DNA of 64,000 nt from Rhytidiadelphus loreus (GCA_947034895.1 OX344761.1:26796863-26860862), one strand, 5' to 3'. Positions 1-12,426 are shown, numbered from the stretch's first letter. A program made the numbers and translations. Notes: generated by a model from the letters alone, not told the origin.

Positions 1-974
1 AATCCTGCTCATTCTAAGTCCTTAGGTCAACCCCCAAAGTTCAGATACAAGTGCTTGTGTAGAACACCTTTGAATTACGTCTGATAATATGCTCTCAAGT
101 CTGCGACTCTTGAGCATCACCTGATAGTCGATCTCAAATTCTGTAAACTCCTTCAGGACACAATGAAAGCCTTCAGTGGTAGACTTAGAGAGATGGGGAA
201 TCAGACGGGCAGTTATATAAGCATTTCTGACGTCTTGGTCGAATCACTCTGGAAGGTTTAGGTAAAACACAGAGAGACTATCTCTAGTTCCCCGGATTGT
301 CATTCCCAGTCACAACGTTGCCAACGGGGAAAATCAGTGCCACTGATTACCCCGGCCTATTTGCCACTCCACCAGGATCTCATCTTAAATTCCCTTTGGA
401 AAATCTGTCTTTTCCCCCCCTGCAAGTCTCCCATTCTCCCATAAACGTCAACATTTGCAACCCTTAAAATTTCCTCTACAGCAGGTGATATCTACGAACA
501 CAGATATGAGTTATTTTGAAGATCGGCGTTAAACGTGACACTCCCACAGAGAATCATTCTCATATAGTTAGTAAGATTTCCCTGATCCCCCATTCCTAGT
601 GCTAAACCATCTGGGAAACTTAAATGTTAATTTCGTTAGATTGGTGGAATTCCGATTTCGTAAAATTCATTACTATGGCACGCGCGGCTTGAACCCCAAA
701 TCTTTGTGAAGATATATGTGTGAAGATATATATTTGAGGACCATTTTTGGCTGTGCGAAGATCCGCTAATTTCATGAAATTGACGTTCCTCGTAGTGATT
801 AGCAGTATTTAGATAAATGTCGCCATGTGTTGGGGCAACTAGAGTCGCGCCAGTTTAACGAAATTGACGATCTTGTGTATTCTCACAAGTATAACAAGGA
901 GAATCTCCCTATGAAATCATCCAAACTGCAACAAATATTCGGAGATTCAACATTACCCATTAAGAAGTACGTAC
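1..974 (-). other. Start of PIP intron 1; no exon 2 seen
   Basis: This lies downstream of the PIP exon in its direction of transcription and begins with a consensus donor (GTACGT, complement of 969-974). I searched the minus strand for the expected second PIP exon, which should begin with the glycine-histidine-isoleucine-asparagine-proline-alanine (first NPA) region, and found nothing like it. The stretch is probably intron. The rest of the gene would lie outside the window, or the exon is an isolated duplicate. Confidence 0.5.
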
Positions 975-1287
975 CTGAAATGCCCGCAATGCAGTAGACC
1001 AGAATGAAGATCATGCCTCCGAAGGACCAGGCAGTTTCAATGAGTCCGGCGCCGCCCGCGTTGATGCTTGTGGTGCCCACGAGCGTGGTGAGACTGATGT
1101 ACAGAAACAGCAGCGTGGCCAGAAACTCGGCGATGATGGCGCGGTAGAACGACCACTCCTTGGCTTCCTTGGAGTCCACAATGGGCGCTGGGGGAGGCTC
1201 GAGCGCACTCCCCCCGCTTTTCTCACTCTCCTCCTTCTCGCTTCGCTCTTTGCTTAGTTGGTGAAGAGTTGGACCTGGAGTAGACAT
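975..1287 (-). CDS. Plasma-membrane aquaporin (PIP), exon 1 only
   Basis: This exon encodes 104 residues plus one base, ending at a consensus splice donor after AGIS. That is where plant PIP genes usually carry their first intron. Visible features are a charged cytosolic N-terminus (about residues 1-45), the PIP-type stretch [12 protein letters not shown] leading into membrane helix 1 (about 49-71), an extracellular loop (TSINAGGAG), and helix 2 starting at [14 protein letters not shown] (about 86 on). The pore NPA motifs would be in later exons and are not in the window. PIPs conduct water, and some conduct CO2 or hydrogen peroxide, across the plasma membrane. The start is the first ATG of an open frame, and the sequence around it is copied twice more just upstream. 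The PIP1/PIP2 subgroup cannot be set from this exon. Confidence 0.85.
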
Positions 1288-2215
1288 GATGGGAGCTTCA
1301 ACTTAGGTACGAACTCTCACGGTCTCAAGGTTTTCTCAATCTCTTCAGGAAGTTCTGCAAATCTGAAAGAGAGCCCAGGCGCCACTTGGATAATTAGCAT
1401 GAGACACATGCAAGCAAACCGGAGTGTCAGTACTGAAATTCTATCACGCTACTGAAGTGCAATTGTGCTGTCTCGGTCTGGAGATTCAAATGCAGATTCT
1501 AGAGTCTATTAATTTCAAGTGCACAGAGGTAAGAATAGTAGGAGTTGCAAGGGTTAACTGGACCAGGAGTTGACATGATTAGCGCTTGAACTTACGTAGG
1601 TACTCTTTGTCGATGCTTTCGATCTTTCTCCTGAACGCGCTTGCAGGAACTTAAGTAGGTACTCTATTTCAATGCTTTCGATCTTTCTCTTGGGAATTCT
1701 CCAACTCTGAAAGTGGGCTCAGGTGCAACTCTGTTAATACGAGAAACAAGCAAACCAACGTAGTGTAATGAAATTCTCTCACGGTACGCACTATTGTGCT
1801 GTCTCTGGAGATTCAAATGCAAATTATTTCTAGCCTGATAGATTCTAGTCAGCCAGTGCATTTGTTTCGATGCTGAATTGAAGGATGTGACGTTCAAGTG
1901 CACAGAGATTTGAAAACTGGGAGTTGCAAGGGTTAAGTGGACCAGGAATTGACATGATTAGAGCTGGAACGTACTTACTCTATTAAATTCTTTCAATCTT
2001 TATCCTGGAAATTCTTCAACCCTGCAAGTGACCCCAAGTGCAACTTTGTTAACACGAGAGCAAGCAAACAAGCGCAGTGTACTGAAATTCTCACTTCATA
2101 CTATTGTGCTGTCAAGCTGGAGACTCAAATGCAGTTTCTGACAGATTCTAGTCAGCCAATGTATTCATCTCGATGCCGAAGTTTGTAACGTTCGATCAAT
2201 GCAAGTGCACGTACA
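1266..2215 (-). repeat. Three tandem copies of the PIP leader and start codon
   Basis: Three diverged tandem units lie at about 1266-1558, 1559-1936 and 1937-2215. Each begins (plus strand) with a form of GGACCwGGAnTwGACATGAT and continues through shared blocks such as the TGAAATTCT and TTGTGCTGTC segments. The first unit overlaps the PIP start codon. Read on the minus strand, units 2 and 3 also present ATG followed by codons for MSTPGP or MSIPGP, then diverge and stop after about 26 and 36 codons. Unit 2 contains a further short internal duplication (about 1581-1635 and 1639-1694). The copies would sit in the PIP promoter or 5' leader and could act as upstream ORFs or alternative starts. Confidence 0.75.
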
Positions 2216-3360
2216 CAGTTCCACGTGCCCGGTGCTCTACAAACTCGGACTGGAATAGATCTGAGGTTTCAGTTCGGCAACTAAATTTGTATCAGCTTCG
2301 TTGAAACCCGCCATTTCAAAGACGTAAGGCTTGAACTGAATGTACTCTGGTTGCACCCAATTAACTAACCAGGCCAACAACCGGTACCAACACTTGAGGC
2401 GCGCAAGATCAGAATTCTCCTCTCTAGCGCGCTTCAACTCAAAACTCTATGCATCTATCCTTAAATAAGCAAAAAAACAAATAGAAAAACAGAAGTATTC
2501 ACACATGATTTGGCTTGTTACCTAAACAACTTCTTTGTAAGGACCGTGGTGCGGCCAGCAAGAAAAACGACCTCACCGATTCCAACAAACGAAGACGTCG
2601 TGCTCTGTGCTTCGCTTCGCTGTGTGCATGCGTTCTATCTGCGGCGGCCTTTCAGACATTGGGAACTTGAAAGGCTTTATAAAATGAATTGTTCACAGGT
2701 GTAGCAATGCATGGATACAAATCATTCTAGCCATTCCTTCGTGAATATATTCATTGTAGAGGTCGGTTTTGCAAGTGAAATGATTCGTTCGCAATTAGGT
2801 GTAGTTCCCCTTTAGTCAGTCACATTCTCTGAACGTGCAAAATGTTATTTGACTTTCTCTGATTTGGAAAGTCAACTGGATTAGTTTTTGAATATTAAAA
2901 GGTTGTCATGCAGATCTAGTCAGTGACTCACGGTCGGTCTGCAAGTGTCTGTTGCACCATCTTCCAGTTGGAGGTTGGATCAAGCCCCAGCAAAATTGGC
3001 AGTGGAAGGAGCTTGCGTTGGTTGCTTTTATACACATGTTTTCGGGGAAAAGTGGGTTTCAAAAGGCCACTGTGACTTTTTCTCCTCCCGTCTCCATTGA
3101 TTACTGTAGTCCGGACGTATGTACAGTATGTACAGTAAGGTGGGTACCCCCCAAACCGCCACTTTTTGCTATTAGGCTGATTAAATTTTCATATTTTCTT
3201 GTTGGCAAGTGAAAGGAGGATCCAACGCAATAAAGATCGTGACATTTCGATACCGCATGCAAAAGTTACGAAGGGTCAAAGTTTTTTTTGTTTGAAAATC
3301 GTTTCTTGAATATAATGAGTAGATATTGATTTTGGAGATGTACACAGAGTAATGATGACA
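2216..3360. other. Intergenic region upstream of PIP
   Basis: Only short unsupported ORFs are present. A 66-codon minus-strand ORF at 2237-2437 has no recognisable motif. There is a TTTATAAA string near 2674, too far from the PIP start to assign. Nothing else stands out. Confidence 0.4.
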
Positions 3361-3362
3361 GT

Positions 3363-3390
3363 TATATATATATATATATATATATATATA
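3363..3390. repeat. (TA)n microsatellite
   Basis: About 14 uninterrupted TA units. Confidence 0.95.
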
Positions 3391-3850
3391 CTTCATTCTC
3401 ATGAGATTGTTTATCAAGATAAATAATTTCTTTCAACATTCAAAGATATTTTTGAGTGTATGAGAAGATATTTAGACAATACATTAGTCCAAAGCATTTG
3501 TTCATCATCTTAAATATGGAATTTGGAGCACATATGATTAAATTATAGTGACCACAATCATTTGTCCTATTATAGCATGAGTCAATTTTATCAAAGTCAT
3601 TCTATTTTAAATTAGTATGCATACTGAAATTATTCTATAATCGCACTAATCTTCACAAGAAAGTAAATTTACAATGTCAACGATTTTGAAAGTGACACTA
3701 ATTTGTGTGATAAAATTGTCTAAATAAGAATTTGAATCCAGCTTGCGCCATAAAATCGACATCTAGGACAAGTATAGATTCTAATTATCTTGGACTTTCA
3801 TAGATTTTAGACCACGTAGTCAAAATTCTGAAAGTGCCATCTATGATACA

Positions 3851-4213
3851 TTAGAGAAAATTTGGGGTCTTAAGAAAGCTGCTCCGCAACCCTTAATGGA
3901 CCGTGAAATTTGTTTTTTTCTTGCAAAAAAAATCGTTTTCCCCCTATTTCTGCCCACTTGAATCTCTAGTGGCAACAACGCAGAAATCAAAATTAATGAA
4001 CAAAAAATTGACTAAATTTTTTTCCAGAGTGAAATAAATTTCAATTTTTAAAAAAAAAAATTTATAAGAAAAATCACAAAAACTGACAAATTTTGAGATA
4101 TTCACCGTAGTTGGCACCCAAGGTGCGGCACTTTTCGGGATGACAGACCAAGCTTGAAATAGCTTGGTCAATCACCACAAGGTAGCCCTCTAGAGACCCC
4201 AAAATTTCTCTAA
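3851..4213. mobile_element. Foldback MITE inserted in an older repeat
   Basis: The ends are inverted copies. The left end reads TTAGAGAAAATTTGGGGTCT and the complement of the right end reads TTAGAGAAATTTTGGGGTCT. No coding capacity. On both sides (about 3700-3850 and 4214-4391) is sequence related to the MITE family at 15.05 and 20.25 kb, including the right end CCATTTTAATGAAATTCTCC, so this element seems nested in an older copy. A clean target-site duplication was not found. Confidence 0.6.
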
Positions 4214-4391
4214 TGACAAGTAGATTTCATACATCTAAGGATAATATAGATTTAAAAAATCAAAGATAGTTGTATATTTGAGATTGCCCGATTTAAACAT
4301 TTTACGGCTCAAACCATTGTCTAAATAAGATTTTGATACTTGTCCTAAATGTTGATATTACAGCTCAAACCATTTTAATGAAATTCTCCAT

Positions 4392-5360
4392 TTAGACATT
4401 CAAACCTTCTCAAAGATACATTGCAAGCAAACATACAATTTTTTTCTTGAATTTCTATTGAATATCAAAGTTAGAAATGCAATCTATACATGATTTAGGT
4501 TGTAGCTACATATACATATTTGTAGCACTAGCTTAATATATACTTAATACAAGATTATAGGTCAATAGAATTAACATTCGAATAGCTAAACAAAAATTTT
4601 ATGACCTTCAAAAAAACATACATGAAAATTAAATTCACATACATTGTCATATGCATTAGTATATTAGCATACATTGCAATATGTTAGTGTATTTTTATGT
4701 ATCATTTGTGAATGTTGTGGTATTTGGAGATCTTTTGCAACTTCAAATGTAACAATTCTCGTATATATCATTTGATATACCACAATATTTCTAACATCCA
4801 TCCACATTATACACAAAGTTTTAGATTTAGATGATTTTTATGTTATTCAAAATTACATGTTTAAAGTGACCATTGTTGACTTTGATCTAAAGCGTTAATA
4901 ACCTTATCCAAAATTTCAGATTTGTACCTTTTGAGACATGTGCATTACATCATCTTACATTTCATGAAGAATTTGTTAAACATCTACACGTTAATTAAGC
5001 CCAAGGTGAAAACATCCAAACACAACCGGTATTCATTTGTGACAAGTAGACTTCTATTGAAAGTGTCCCCCAAAGTGCAATTAAATCGTTCCCATACTCA
5101 ACTACAATTGGTTGATTGCTAATTCTCTAGATTTCGATATTAAGACCAAGCTATGTGACAATTTCATTAACCTAGGGAGTTCCATTGCCTATTAAAAGTT
5201 CATGGTGGCTTAATGTCTTATACAAATGGTGCCCTAAGTCAAGAGGTGGATGGCTCTTTTAGTGATCTCTGCGTTTCAACTTCAAAAATCCATAACTAAT
5301 TCCACAAAGCTCCAAAAAATATTAAATGACTTAGGTTAGCTCTACAAAAGTTCACGGTGA
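4392..5360. other. AT-rich intergenic DNA
   Basis: No ORF of substance, no paired ends, nothing recognisable. Confidence 0.4.
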
Positions 5361-5690
5361 TTTAATGTCTTTTTACTTGTTGCATATGATCAAATGTGCA
5401 AATTTTGAATTCGTATTTGCAATCAGAGGCCCTAAATTACCTCGGCTCCAAATTTATGAACCTCCTACTTTAAAACTAGAGAGGATTGACCCATGCATTG
5501 CCCCGTATTTTACCCTTGCAGAAAACGCTAAAATTTTTTACTTGTTGCATAGGATAAAATTTGTAAATTTTGAATTTGTATTTGCAATCAGAGGCCCCAA
5601 ATTAGCTCTCAAACATGCAGAAATCCAAAATTTAAGCGGCTCAAAATAGGGGCAATTTTTACAATTACCCCATCTGACCTCCCTGGCCCT
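5361..5690. repeat. Duplicated AT-rich module shared with 44.6 kb
   Basis: A block with TTTTTACTTGTTGCATA, AAATTTTGAATT and TTTGCAATCAGAGGCCC occurs twice, near 5370-5450 and 5537-5610. The same string (TTTGCAATCAGAGACCCC) recurs near 44620 inside a 225-bp MITE. This is probably a relative of that MITE. Short ORFs crossing it are not genes. Confidence 0.5.
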
Positions 5691-6050
5691 ACTTTAGTGG
5701 TAGGGACTGCATCCTAAGGCAAACTAACTTAGTGGAGGCACTCATCAGTTTTAGTGGCACCGCTTCAACCGACTCAGTGCAATGTATCCGTCGTGGTCTC
5801 CCCAATTGCCACCTGGGTGTCCAAGTGTAACAACAAGGGTGAGACGCTGGCGGAGCTTCCTTCCCTGGCAGGGCCTCCAGCTTTGGCTCCGAGAAGCTGG
5901 GAGATCCTCACAATAAGGGGCTCCACCGAGCAAAAGCTTTCAATGCTATGGGATGGGACGGGAGAACCATCCATAGTGCGACCACTTAAGCGATGCCGCA
6001 CATGTTCTAGAGCTATAGAAGGCAATGTAAAATTTACGGGTACGGAGAAA
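5690..6050. other. GC-richer island of unknown origin
   Basis: Base composition is visibly higher in G and C than its surroundings. Two overlapping ORFs of about 120 codons lie on opposite strands (5754-6119 plus, 5774-6133 minus). Neither shows a recognisable domain and they shadow each other, so no gene is called. It may be a fragment captured by a mobile element. Confidence 0.3.
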
Positions 6051-6059
6051 GATAGAAAT

Positions 6060-7251
6060 AAGGGGCATTGCCAATTTTTCATGATTTTTTTTTTCCTTCT
6101 CAAATTCAAATTACCATGAATTTTAAAAGCCAAAAGTTGGCTTCAACCCATACCCATATATGGAATCTTCCAATTCCAATCGTTCTAGAAATACTTTTCC
6201 GTTCACTACTTCCTACTGTCTTGCTCACTACGTCAGGACATGTGTCATGACCTTATAGTCCCAACTTTTGCAAGGGAAAAAAATCATTACAAAAAAATTT
6301 GAACCGTGAACAAGACTATTACAAAACTATTTGATTTTCGGTTCTTGGTGCAATTATAGGGAAATAAAATTATTTTATTATTATTATTATTTCAAAAAAT
6401 TAGAAAAAATAAATAAAAAATAAAAAATAAAAAAATTGAAATTGACAATTTGACGTGGTGCTGAACTGGCACTAGTAGTGCCATGTTGAATTTCTATAAA
6501 AAAATAAAAAATAAAATTTTAACCCCTAAGCACTCTAGCAATCATTTGGGGGGTCGCTACCCAAATTTGGGCAAAGTTTTTGAGTAGAAAAAAAAATTCA
6601 ATTTTTTTTTATTTCCTTATTTCCTTATGTCTTTCAATATGTATATTCAAAACTAAGATCGCTACGGTCAAACAAAAATTATAAGAAAATATAGCACAAA
6701 GTGTCTAGAATTCGCTAGTGTTGAAAAACTTATTATTTGGGGAAAGTGTTGGTGTTCTCATTACTAGATTTTATGCATTTTTTCACAAATTAATAGAAAC
6801 CACAATTGTGACCAATCAAAAAGAAATCCAAATGCTAAAGATAGAAATTGTATTTTTGGTGAAATTTGAAGTTACATCTTCAAAATTCATTTGAAGAGAA
6901 TCTAAAAATAATTTTATAATTTTGACCATACGGATACTTTCTAATTTTCATGCTTCACATTATTTTCTTTGATGCAAACTTCAAAAAAGTTATAGAACTT
7001 ATATTTTATAACACATTTGTGTTTTGTCCAAATCCCTTGGATTTTTTGGCGTTAATTACTTTTTCACTGTAATTGCACTACAACCAAAAAAACTCATGGC
7101 CCATTGCTCACCTTAGGTTTTTTCTAATGCACATTCTAAACTTTGGTTGAAAACTTGTTTGAACTTTGGTTGGAAATAGCTGTACCCTACAAGTTGGGTA
7201 TGGATTCGTAGTTGGTAATGGGTGGTTCTTCCATAGTTTGCTCTTTAATTC
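6060..7251. other. AT-rich intergenic DNA
   Basis: Poly-A and poly-T rich, without gene signals. It ends at the 10-bp direct repeat flanking the next element. Confidence 0.4.
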
Positions 7252-7261
7252 CTAAAAGATG

Positions 7262-9810
7262 CAATGATGCTAATTTGTGAACCTAAAAGTGTGAGCTTAG
7301 GAGCTATGAGCGTATATTTTGTAAGCATCAAGCATCGAGTGAAAAAAACTTGAAATTTTGAGCCCAACAAAGGAAAAAAAATGGAGACGTTTCAAAATTT
7401 TGATTTTAATAGTAAAATTTCATCCCTATAACCATGGACCTATGACTGCAATGCCTTGCCAACATGCACACTGCGCTTGGCTTGGCACGTTGACAGACAA
7501 AAACTTTAATCCACCTCAAGACCCATTTTTGTTCTTTTTGTGAAAATGTTTGTTCATGATCAAGCCTTTGAAGAAATTCCAAGGGAAAACAAATATTTCG
7601 GGAAATTGATGGAGGGTTCATGTGGTAAGCACCATCTTGCAAGAACAAGGAAATTTTTAGAATGTCTTATCCCCCTAAAATCCCCAAGGGGCTTCTCAAT
7701 GTCTAGAGGTTTTTTGGGGGTGATAGAATAGTGACATTCACGCACCGAAAAGAAAATTTGAAAATTAAAAAAAGAAAAGTGTTTTCTAGAGTCTCCATCT
7801 CCAAAATCTCCAAGGGGATTCTTGAGACAATGAAGTTGTGGAAACAAACACACAATAGATTTTTCTTTTTAATTTTTAATTTTGAGAATTCGAAACTTTA
7901 AACTCGATAAGCGGTCTTTTTGTACCAAACTAGGTTTTTGAAGAATTACAAAGTTGCAATAAAGAATAAATAAATAAAACTAAAATCTTTTAATTATTCT
8001 CTTTTTTAGAGTTCCAAATTGAAAACCCTACAAGGAATTTCTCAATACCAAAAGGGATATCTTGGGATGATTAAGCTATAGAAAAAATACAATAAAAAAA
8101 AAAAAAAAATATGATTATTTTTTCTTTTTTAGTTAAATTTTTTTGAGAGTCTTAAATTTCCAACCCCACAAGAGGTCTCTTCATATTGAGAGGGTTTTCT
8201 TGAGGTGACAAAGTCCCGAAAAAAAACTTATAAAAAAAAATTGACTTTTATTTTAAAATTTAAATTTAAAAAGAAAATGAAAGTCTCAAATCCCAAATCC
8301 CGCTAGGGAGGTCTTTGTATTGAGTGGAGTTTTTTTGAGGTGACAAAATCGAATTTTATTTTTATATTTTTATATTTTTTCAACTTAAAAGTCCCAAACC
8401 CCCAAATCTAGCTAGAGGTCTCTCTATACCGAGAGTTTTTTTTTGAGGTGACAAAGTCGCCAAAAAATTGAAAAAAAACAAAAACTTGGTTGAAAAATTC
8501 AAACTCCAAACCCTACTAAGGATCTCTCCATATCGAGAGAGTATTTTTGAGGTGACGAAGTCGCAAAAGAAATTCAATAATTTTTAAAAAACTATCTAAA
8601 ATTTTTCCCCTTGAGATTTTCAGTACCCAAACTCCGCAAGGGTTTTCTTGGTACCAAGAGACCCTTGATAGGGTTTGAGGTTTGGGACTTTCAATCCAAA
8701 ATGAGTTTTGTTTTTTTGTTTTAAAAAAAAAATTGTCACGATTGTGTTAAACCTCTAAAATCCTTCTTGCTACAAAGAGCCTTCTAGTAGGGTTTGGAGT
8801 TTGGGACTTTCAACCAAACTTTAAAAATTAAATTAAATTAAAAAAAAATTGACTCATTCACCCCCAAAAAACCCTCTCAGTCTAGAGAGACACCTTGCAG
8901 GGTTTGAAGTTTGGGACTTTTAAAAAAAAAAAAAAAAAAAAATTGTTTTAATATTTTAGTTTTTTTTGTGACTTTATTACTTCAAGAGAAACCTCTCAAC
9001 AAAGAGAGACCTCATGGGGGGTTTGGGATTTGGGGTTTCAAACAAAAAATAAAATAAAATAAAATAATAATAATAATAATAATAATAATAATTTAATTAG
9101 AAAGTCCCAACACACGCAAAGGATCCCTCAATAACAAAAAGAGTATTGGGACTATCAAAATCATAGAAAAATTAATTAATTATTATTAGTTTCTTAAAAT
9201 GCATTTTAAAGTTAATTAAATCTTTTTTGAGAGTGAAGCCTCCAATGGTTCTTTTGGAACCAAAATAAGTTTGTGGTGGTAATGAAGTTACGAAAAAAAA
9301 TTGAAAAAAAAAATTATTTTTTTATTTTTTTGAGTCCCAAACTCCAAAATCCCCAAGGAACCTTTTGGTACCAAGAGGGTTTTCTAGATGTGACAAAGTC
9401 ACCAAAAAAAAGTTGAAAAAAAAAATTAAATGTTTGGAGAGTTTCAAACCCAAGGGACCACTAAATATCAAGAGGGTTTTCTAGGGGTGATGGAGTTGTG
9501 ACATAATAATAATAAAAATAAAATAATAAAAAATAATTTAAAAAATAATTTTGAATTTTTTTTTGAAAGTTTCAAGTCCTTGTCCTTTAAAAAGACCTCT
9601 CGGAAGATATGATATTCCTTGTTGTATTTTCTATATAAAAAATCTTCTACTTTCTATAAATTTTTTAAAGATTAGCTTCCAAAACACCCTCACCCTAAAT
9701 CACAGTATTAGGTCCTAATTCAACCCCCCCAAAAAAATTACAAAATCAAAGGCTCATAAGTTCACAGGCTCTCTGGCTCACACTTTTAGGCTCACAAAAT
9801 AGCACCCCCA
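7262..9810. mobile_element. TIR element A, 2.55 kb, Mutator-like ends
   Basis: The left end CAATGATGCTAATTTGTGAA and the complement of the right end TGGGGGTGCTATTTTGTGAG align without gaps. The inverted similarity continues for roughly 60 bp, including CCTAAAAGTGTGAGC in both. The flanks are near-identical direct repeats, CTAAAAGATG (7252-7261) and CTAAAGGATG (9811-9820), fitting a 9-10 bp target duplication as in Mutator-like elements. No transposase is recognisable inside. The interior is mostly a degenerate tandem array. Element B at 48978-53914 has related ends. Confidence 0.7.
7660..9600. repeat. Degenerate satellite-like array inside element A
   Basis: A motif of the type CCAAACCCnnCAAGGGnTCTCT, then TACCAAGAGGGTTTTCTTGA, then GGTGACAAAGTCGC recurs about every 100-140 bp, separated by A- or T-rich spacers. 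I count about fourteen to sixteen recognisable copies. Near 8640-9020 several are in the opposite orientation (GGGTTTGGAGTTTGGGACTT), after which the original orientation returns. No protein-coding signal. Confidence 0.65.
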
Positions 9811-9820
9811 CTAAAGGATG

Positions 9821-12349
9821 TAGGCATTGGTCATTTAGTGTAGATACTATTGCAATTTCTAACTACCATGGCCATTTGTATGTAGAAAAAACTGTTTTTT
9901 CAACAAATAATTTTTTTGTAATATTCCCTAGGAATGCACCTTTGCTTTGTGATTTTTGTAGAATTTTTTGCAACAAGATTGTGCTAAAAATAAAGTCTTA
10001 CATACCAAGATTGTTGAAAGAGTACAAGAAATTTTATACCATTCTCGCATTAGATGAATTTCAACTACTCTATAAGGCTGCAAGTTCCGGTGTATTCTCC
10101 TATGTTTTCTATTTTTAGAAACTCCGCCCTAACAGCTTGATAACGTGGCATGGCGATTGCCACAATTAGATAATAATATTAAGTTATTTTTTAATTATTA
10201 TTTTTGAAAAAAATAATAATATTTTTTAATTTTAATTTTAGTTCTTAATATTTTTTTAACATTTAATATTTTTTTATTTCACACAACACTGGCTAGTTCA
10301 TAGCAACGGGAACAAGCCTGAAACGACCCTTTAGGAAGGCCCAAAAACATGTAATGGATTTTCACATTCTAAAGGGGTTGAAGCACTCATTTAAGAGCTC
10401 ATTGCATTTGGGAGGAGCTAAACTCCTTGAAACAATTTTTAGTAAATTTTCGTAGGAAAGAAAATGGAATTGGCATTGAATCCAAGTTGTTTCATATTTT
10501 CTGGACCTTCATCGAATTAGTTAAAAAAAATTGTAGTTGACATGCAATGATCACCTCCTAAAAGTGATCACCTTCTAAAATGTACACTATTGGTACATTG
10601 AATAAAGCAAAATGTACCTCTATATTAGTGGTCGCTTTTAGAGCATAGGCGCTTTAGAGTAGACTACCTTATTTGGTCTTATCATATTTAGAGTTCTTAG
10701 ATACTTACATTCAATGTTGGGGGACAATCGTTGGTTAGGTCATTGTTAGTTGATGGAGTTGGGAAAAAAACTAGTTGCAATTTGAAAAAGAAAAACAACG
10801 AAAAAATCCATAATTTTTTTTGTTTTGAGTTAAAAATAGAGAAAAAAAAAGACTCAATACTTGAAAAATAGTTCAATGTGGGAATTGAAGGAACATAGTT
10901 GGTAAAAATGGAAAAAATATCTCAAACAATGATCAAATTCGCAAATTTTGTTGTGCAAGAGAATGGAAAAGAGCAATAGGTTTGTCCTCTTGTTTGAGAA
11001 GAAAAAGGCAAATTGGAGAGTGTTCTACATGACTTGTCTTCCGATCAATTTATTTTTGAAAACTAGGAATATATTATTGGGTTCATTGAAGCAAAAAATA
11101 TATAGCTTCTCATTATTGTTCGTGTGTGGATGTTATTGGCCATTTGGCATAATATTCTTTGAGAAAGGAGGTTAATCTGGAAGTCCTTCTATATGACCAT
11201 TGTAACAAGAATGATTTGTATTAAAGTAGCATGTAGTTCATGGACAAGCTTGCATTCAAGATTTTCTACTATGAAAAGAACCTTAATTCATGGGAACCAA
11301 AAGGGCCTCTACCTTGAAGTTCAAGATTGTTATAGGATGCCAATGTGGTTTTATTAATTTCCTACCATGCTACAATGATAATTAAAAAAAATGTCTATCA
11401 AGATTGAAGAATAATGAATGTATATATTGCCTTATGTCAAATTGAATGTCTAATTCTATTTATTGAATTGATAAAATTGTCAACCCAATACTAATGTCAA
11501 GTTTTCTAACCCCAATTCTACATTATATTATCATAATTTATGCAAAGATGAGTACAATTTTGACTATATTAGGCCCATTACTTACAATATCAAGTCTAGA
11601 AATAGACACTCTTGAATAGGAATTGAATACATAAACATAAAGAATTTGGTCAAAATTATTGATTGATGATTAAAAAAATAGAATTGAGCAATGATTTGTC
11701 TAACTAAAACAACAGAACAAATATTTTATAATATTTTATAATAATACTTCAAAATTTCATTGAAATCAAAATATAATGTCTCAAGCAATTGGTGATTAAA
11801 AAAGGCAAAATCATAAAGAGAGTCAATAGTGCACTAGTTTATTTGATTATTGAAGGCAAATGATTAGTGTCCAATTTGATAAATCAATGCAATATCGTGC
11901 TTTTAAATAGGTCTTCTTTGTATATACTTATAAACTTGAATATTGTACATTTAATTGACTTTTTAGGTTTCCCAAAGTTATAAACTTGATGTTTTATGTT
12001 GATTTTGAAAATCATCCACAATGATAGACAAAGCAATTATGAGGATCCAAATCTAAATTGGAATCTAAAAATTTATCCAATTTGGTAATCTAAATAGTTA
12101 AAAAGACTATGTATCCAAAAGATGCAAGCAAATCTTGTTCCTACAATTCCCACTTCTTTTTGGAAAAAATTTAGAGCCGTTCATCTCAGTTCATATTTTT
12201 TCTCCTCTCTCCAATGTTGTCGATCTCCAGTTTAAAAAGTAAACAATCATTGTTGATTGCTGTTGTGAGAGACAATCTTGGCCATCAGCGCTTTGGGATA
12301 TAGAATACAAAATACATATGATATATAAAATACATTTGGAACACACCCG

Positions 12350-12350
<1 letters not shown>
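9821..12350. other. AT-rich intergenic DNA
   Basis: Two plus-strand ORFs of 75-80 codons (9876-10118, 10948-11175) lack any recognisable motif and are probably chance. A GC-richer edge plus AT core near 10125-10330 resembles blocks near 12640-12840 and 47100-47400. No gene is supported. Confidence 0.4.

Positions 12351-12351
<1 letters not shown>

Positions 12352-12420
<69 letters not shown>
12352..12420. repeat. Long (TA)n microsatellite
   Basis: About 69 bp of alternating T and A. Minus-strand ORFs across it encode only YIYIYI runs and are artefacts. Confidence 0.95.

Positions 12421-12426
<6 letters not shown>

Noticed and set aside
1011..1226. 71-codon minus-strand ORF inside the PIP exon
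   Set aside because: Out-of-frame shadow of the PIP coding exon.
3181..3417. Minus-strand ORF with YIYIYIY
   Set aside because: Same artefact over the shorter (TA)n repeat.
5754..6133. Overlapping ORFs of about 120 codons on opposite strands
   Set aside because: No motif, mutual overlap, and the island lacks splice or context support.
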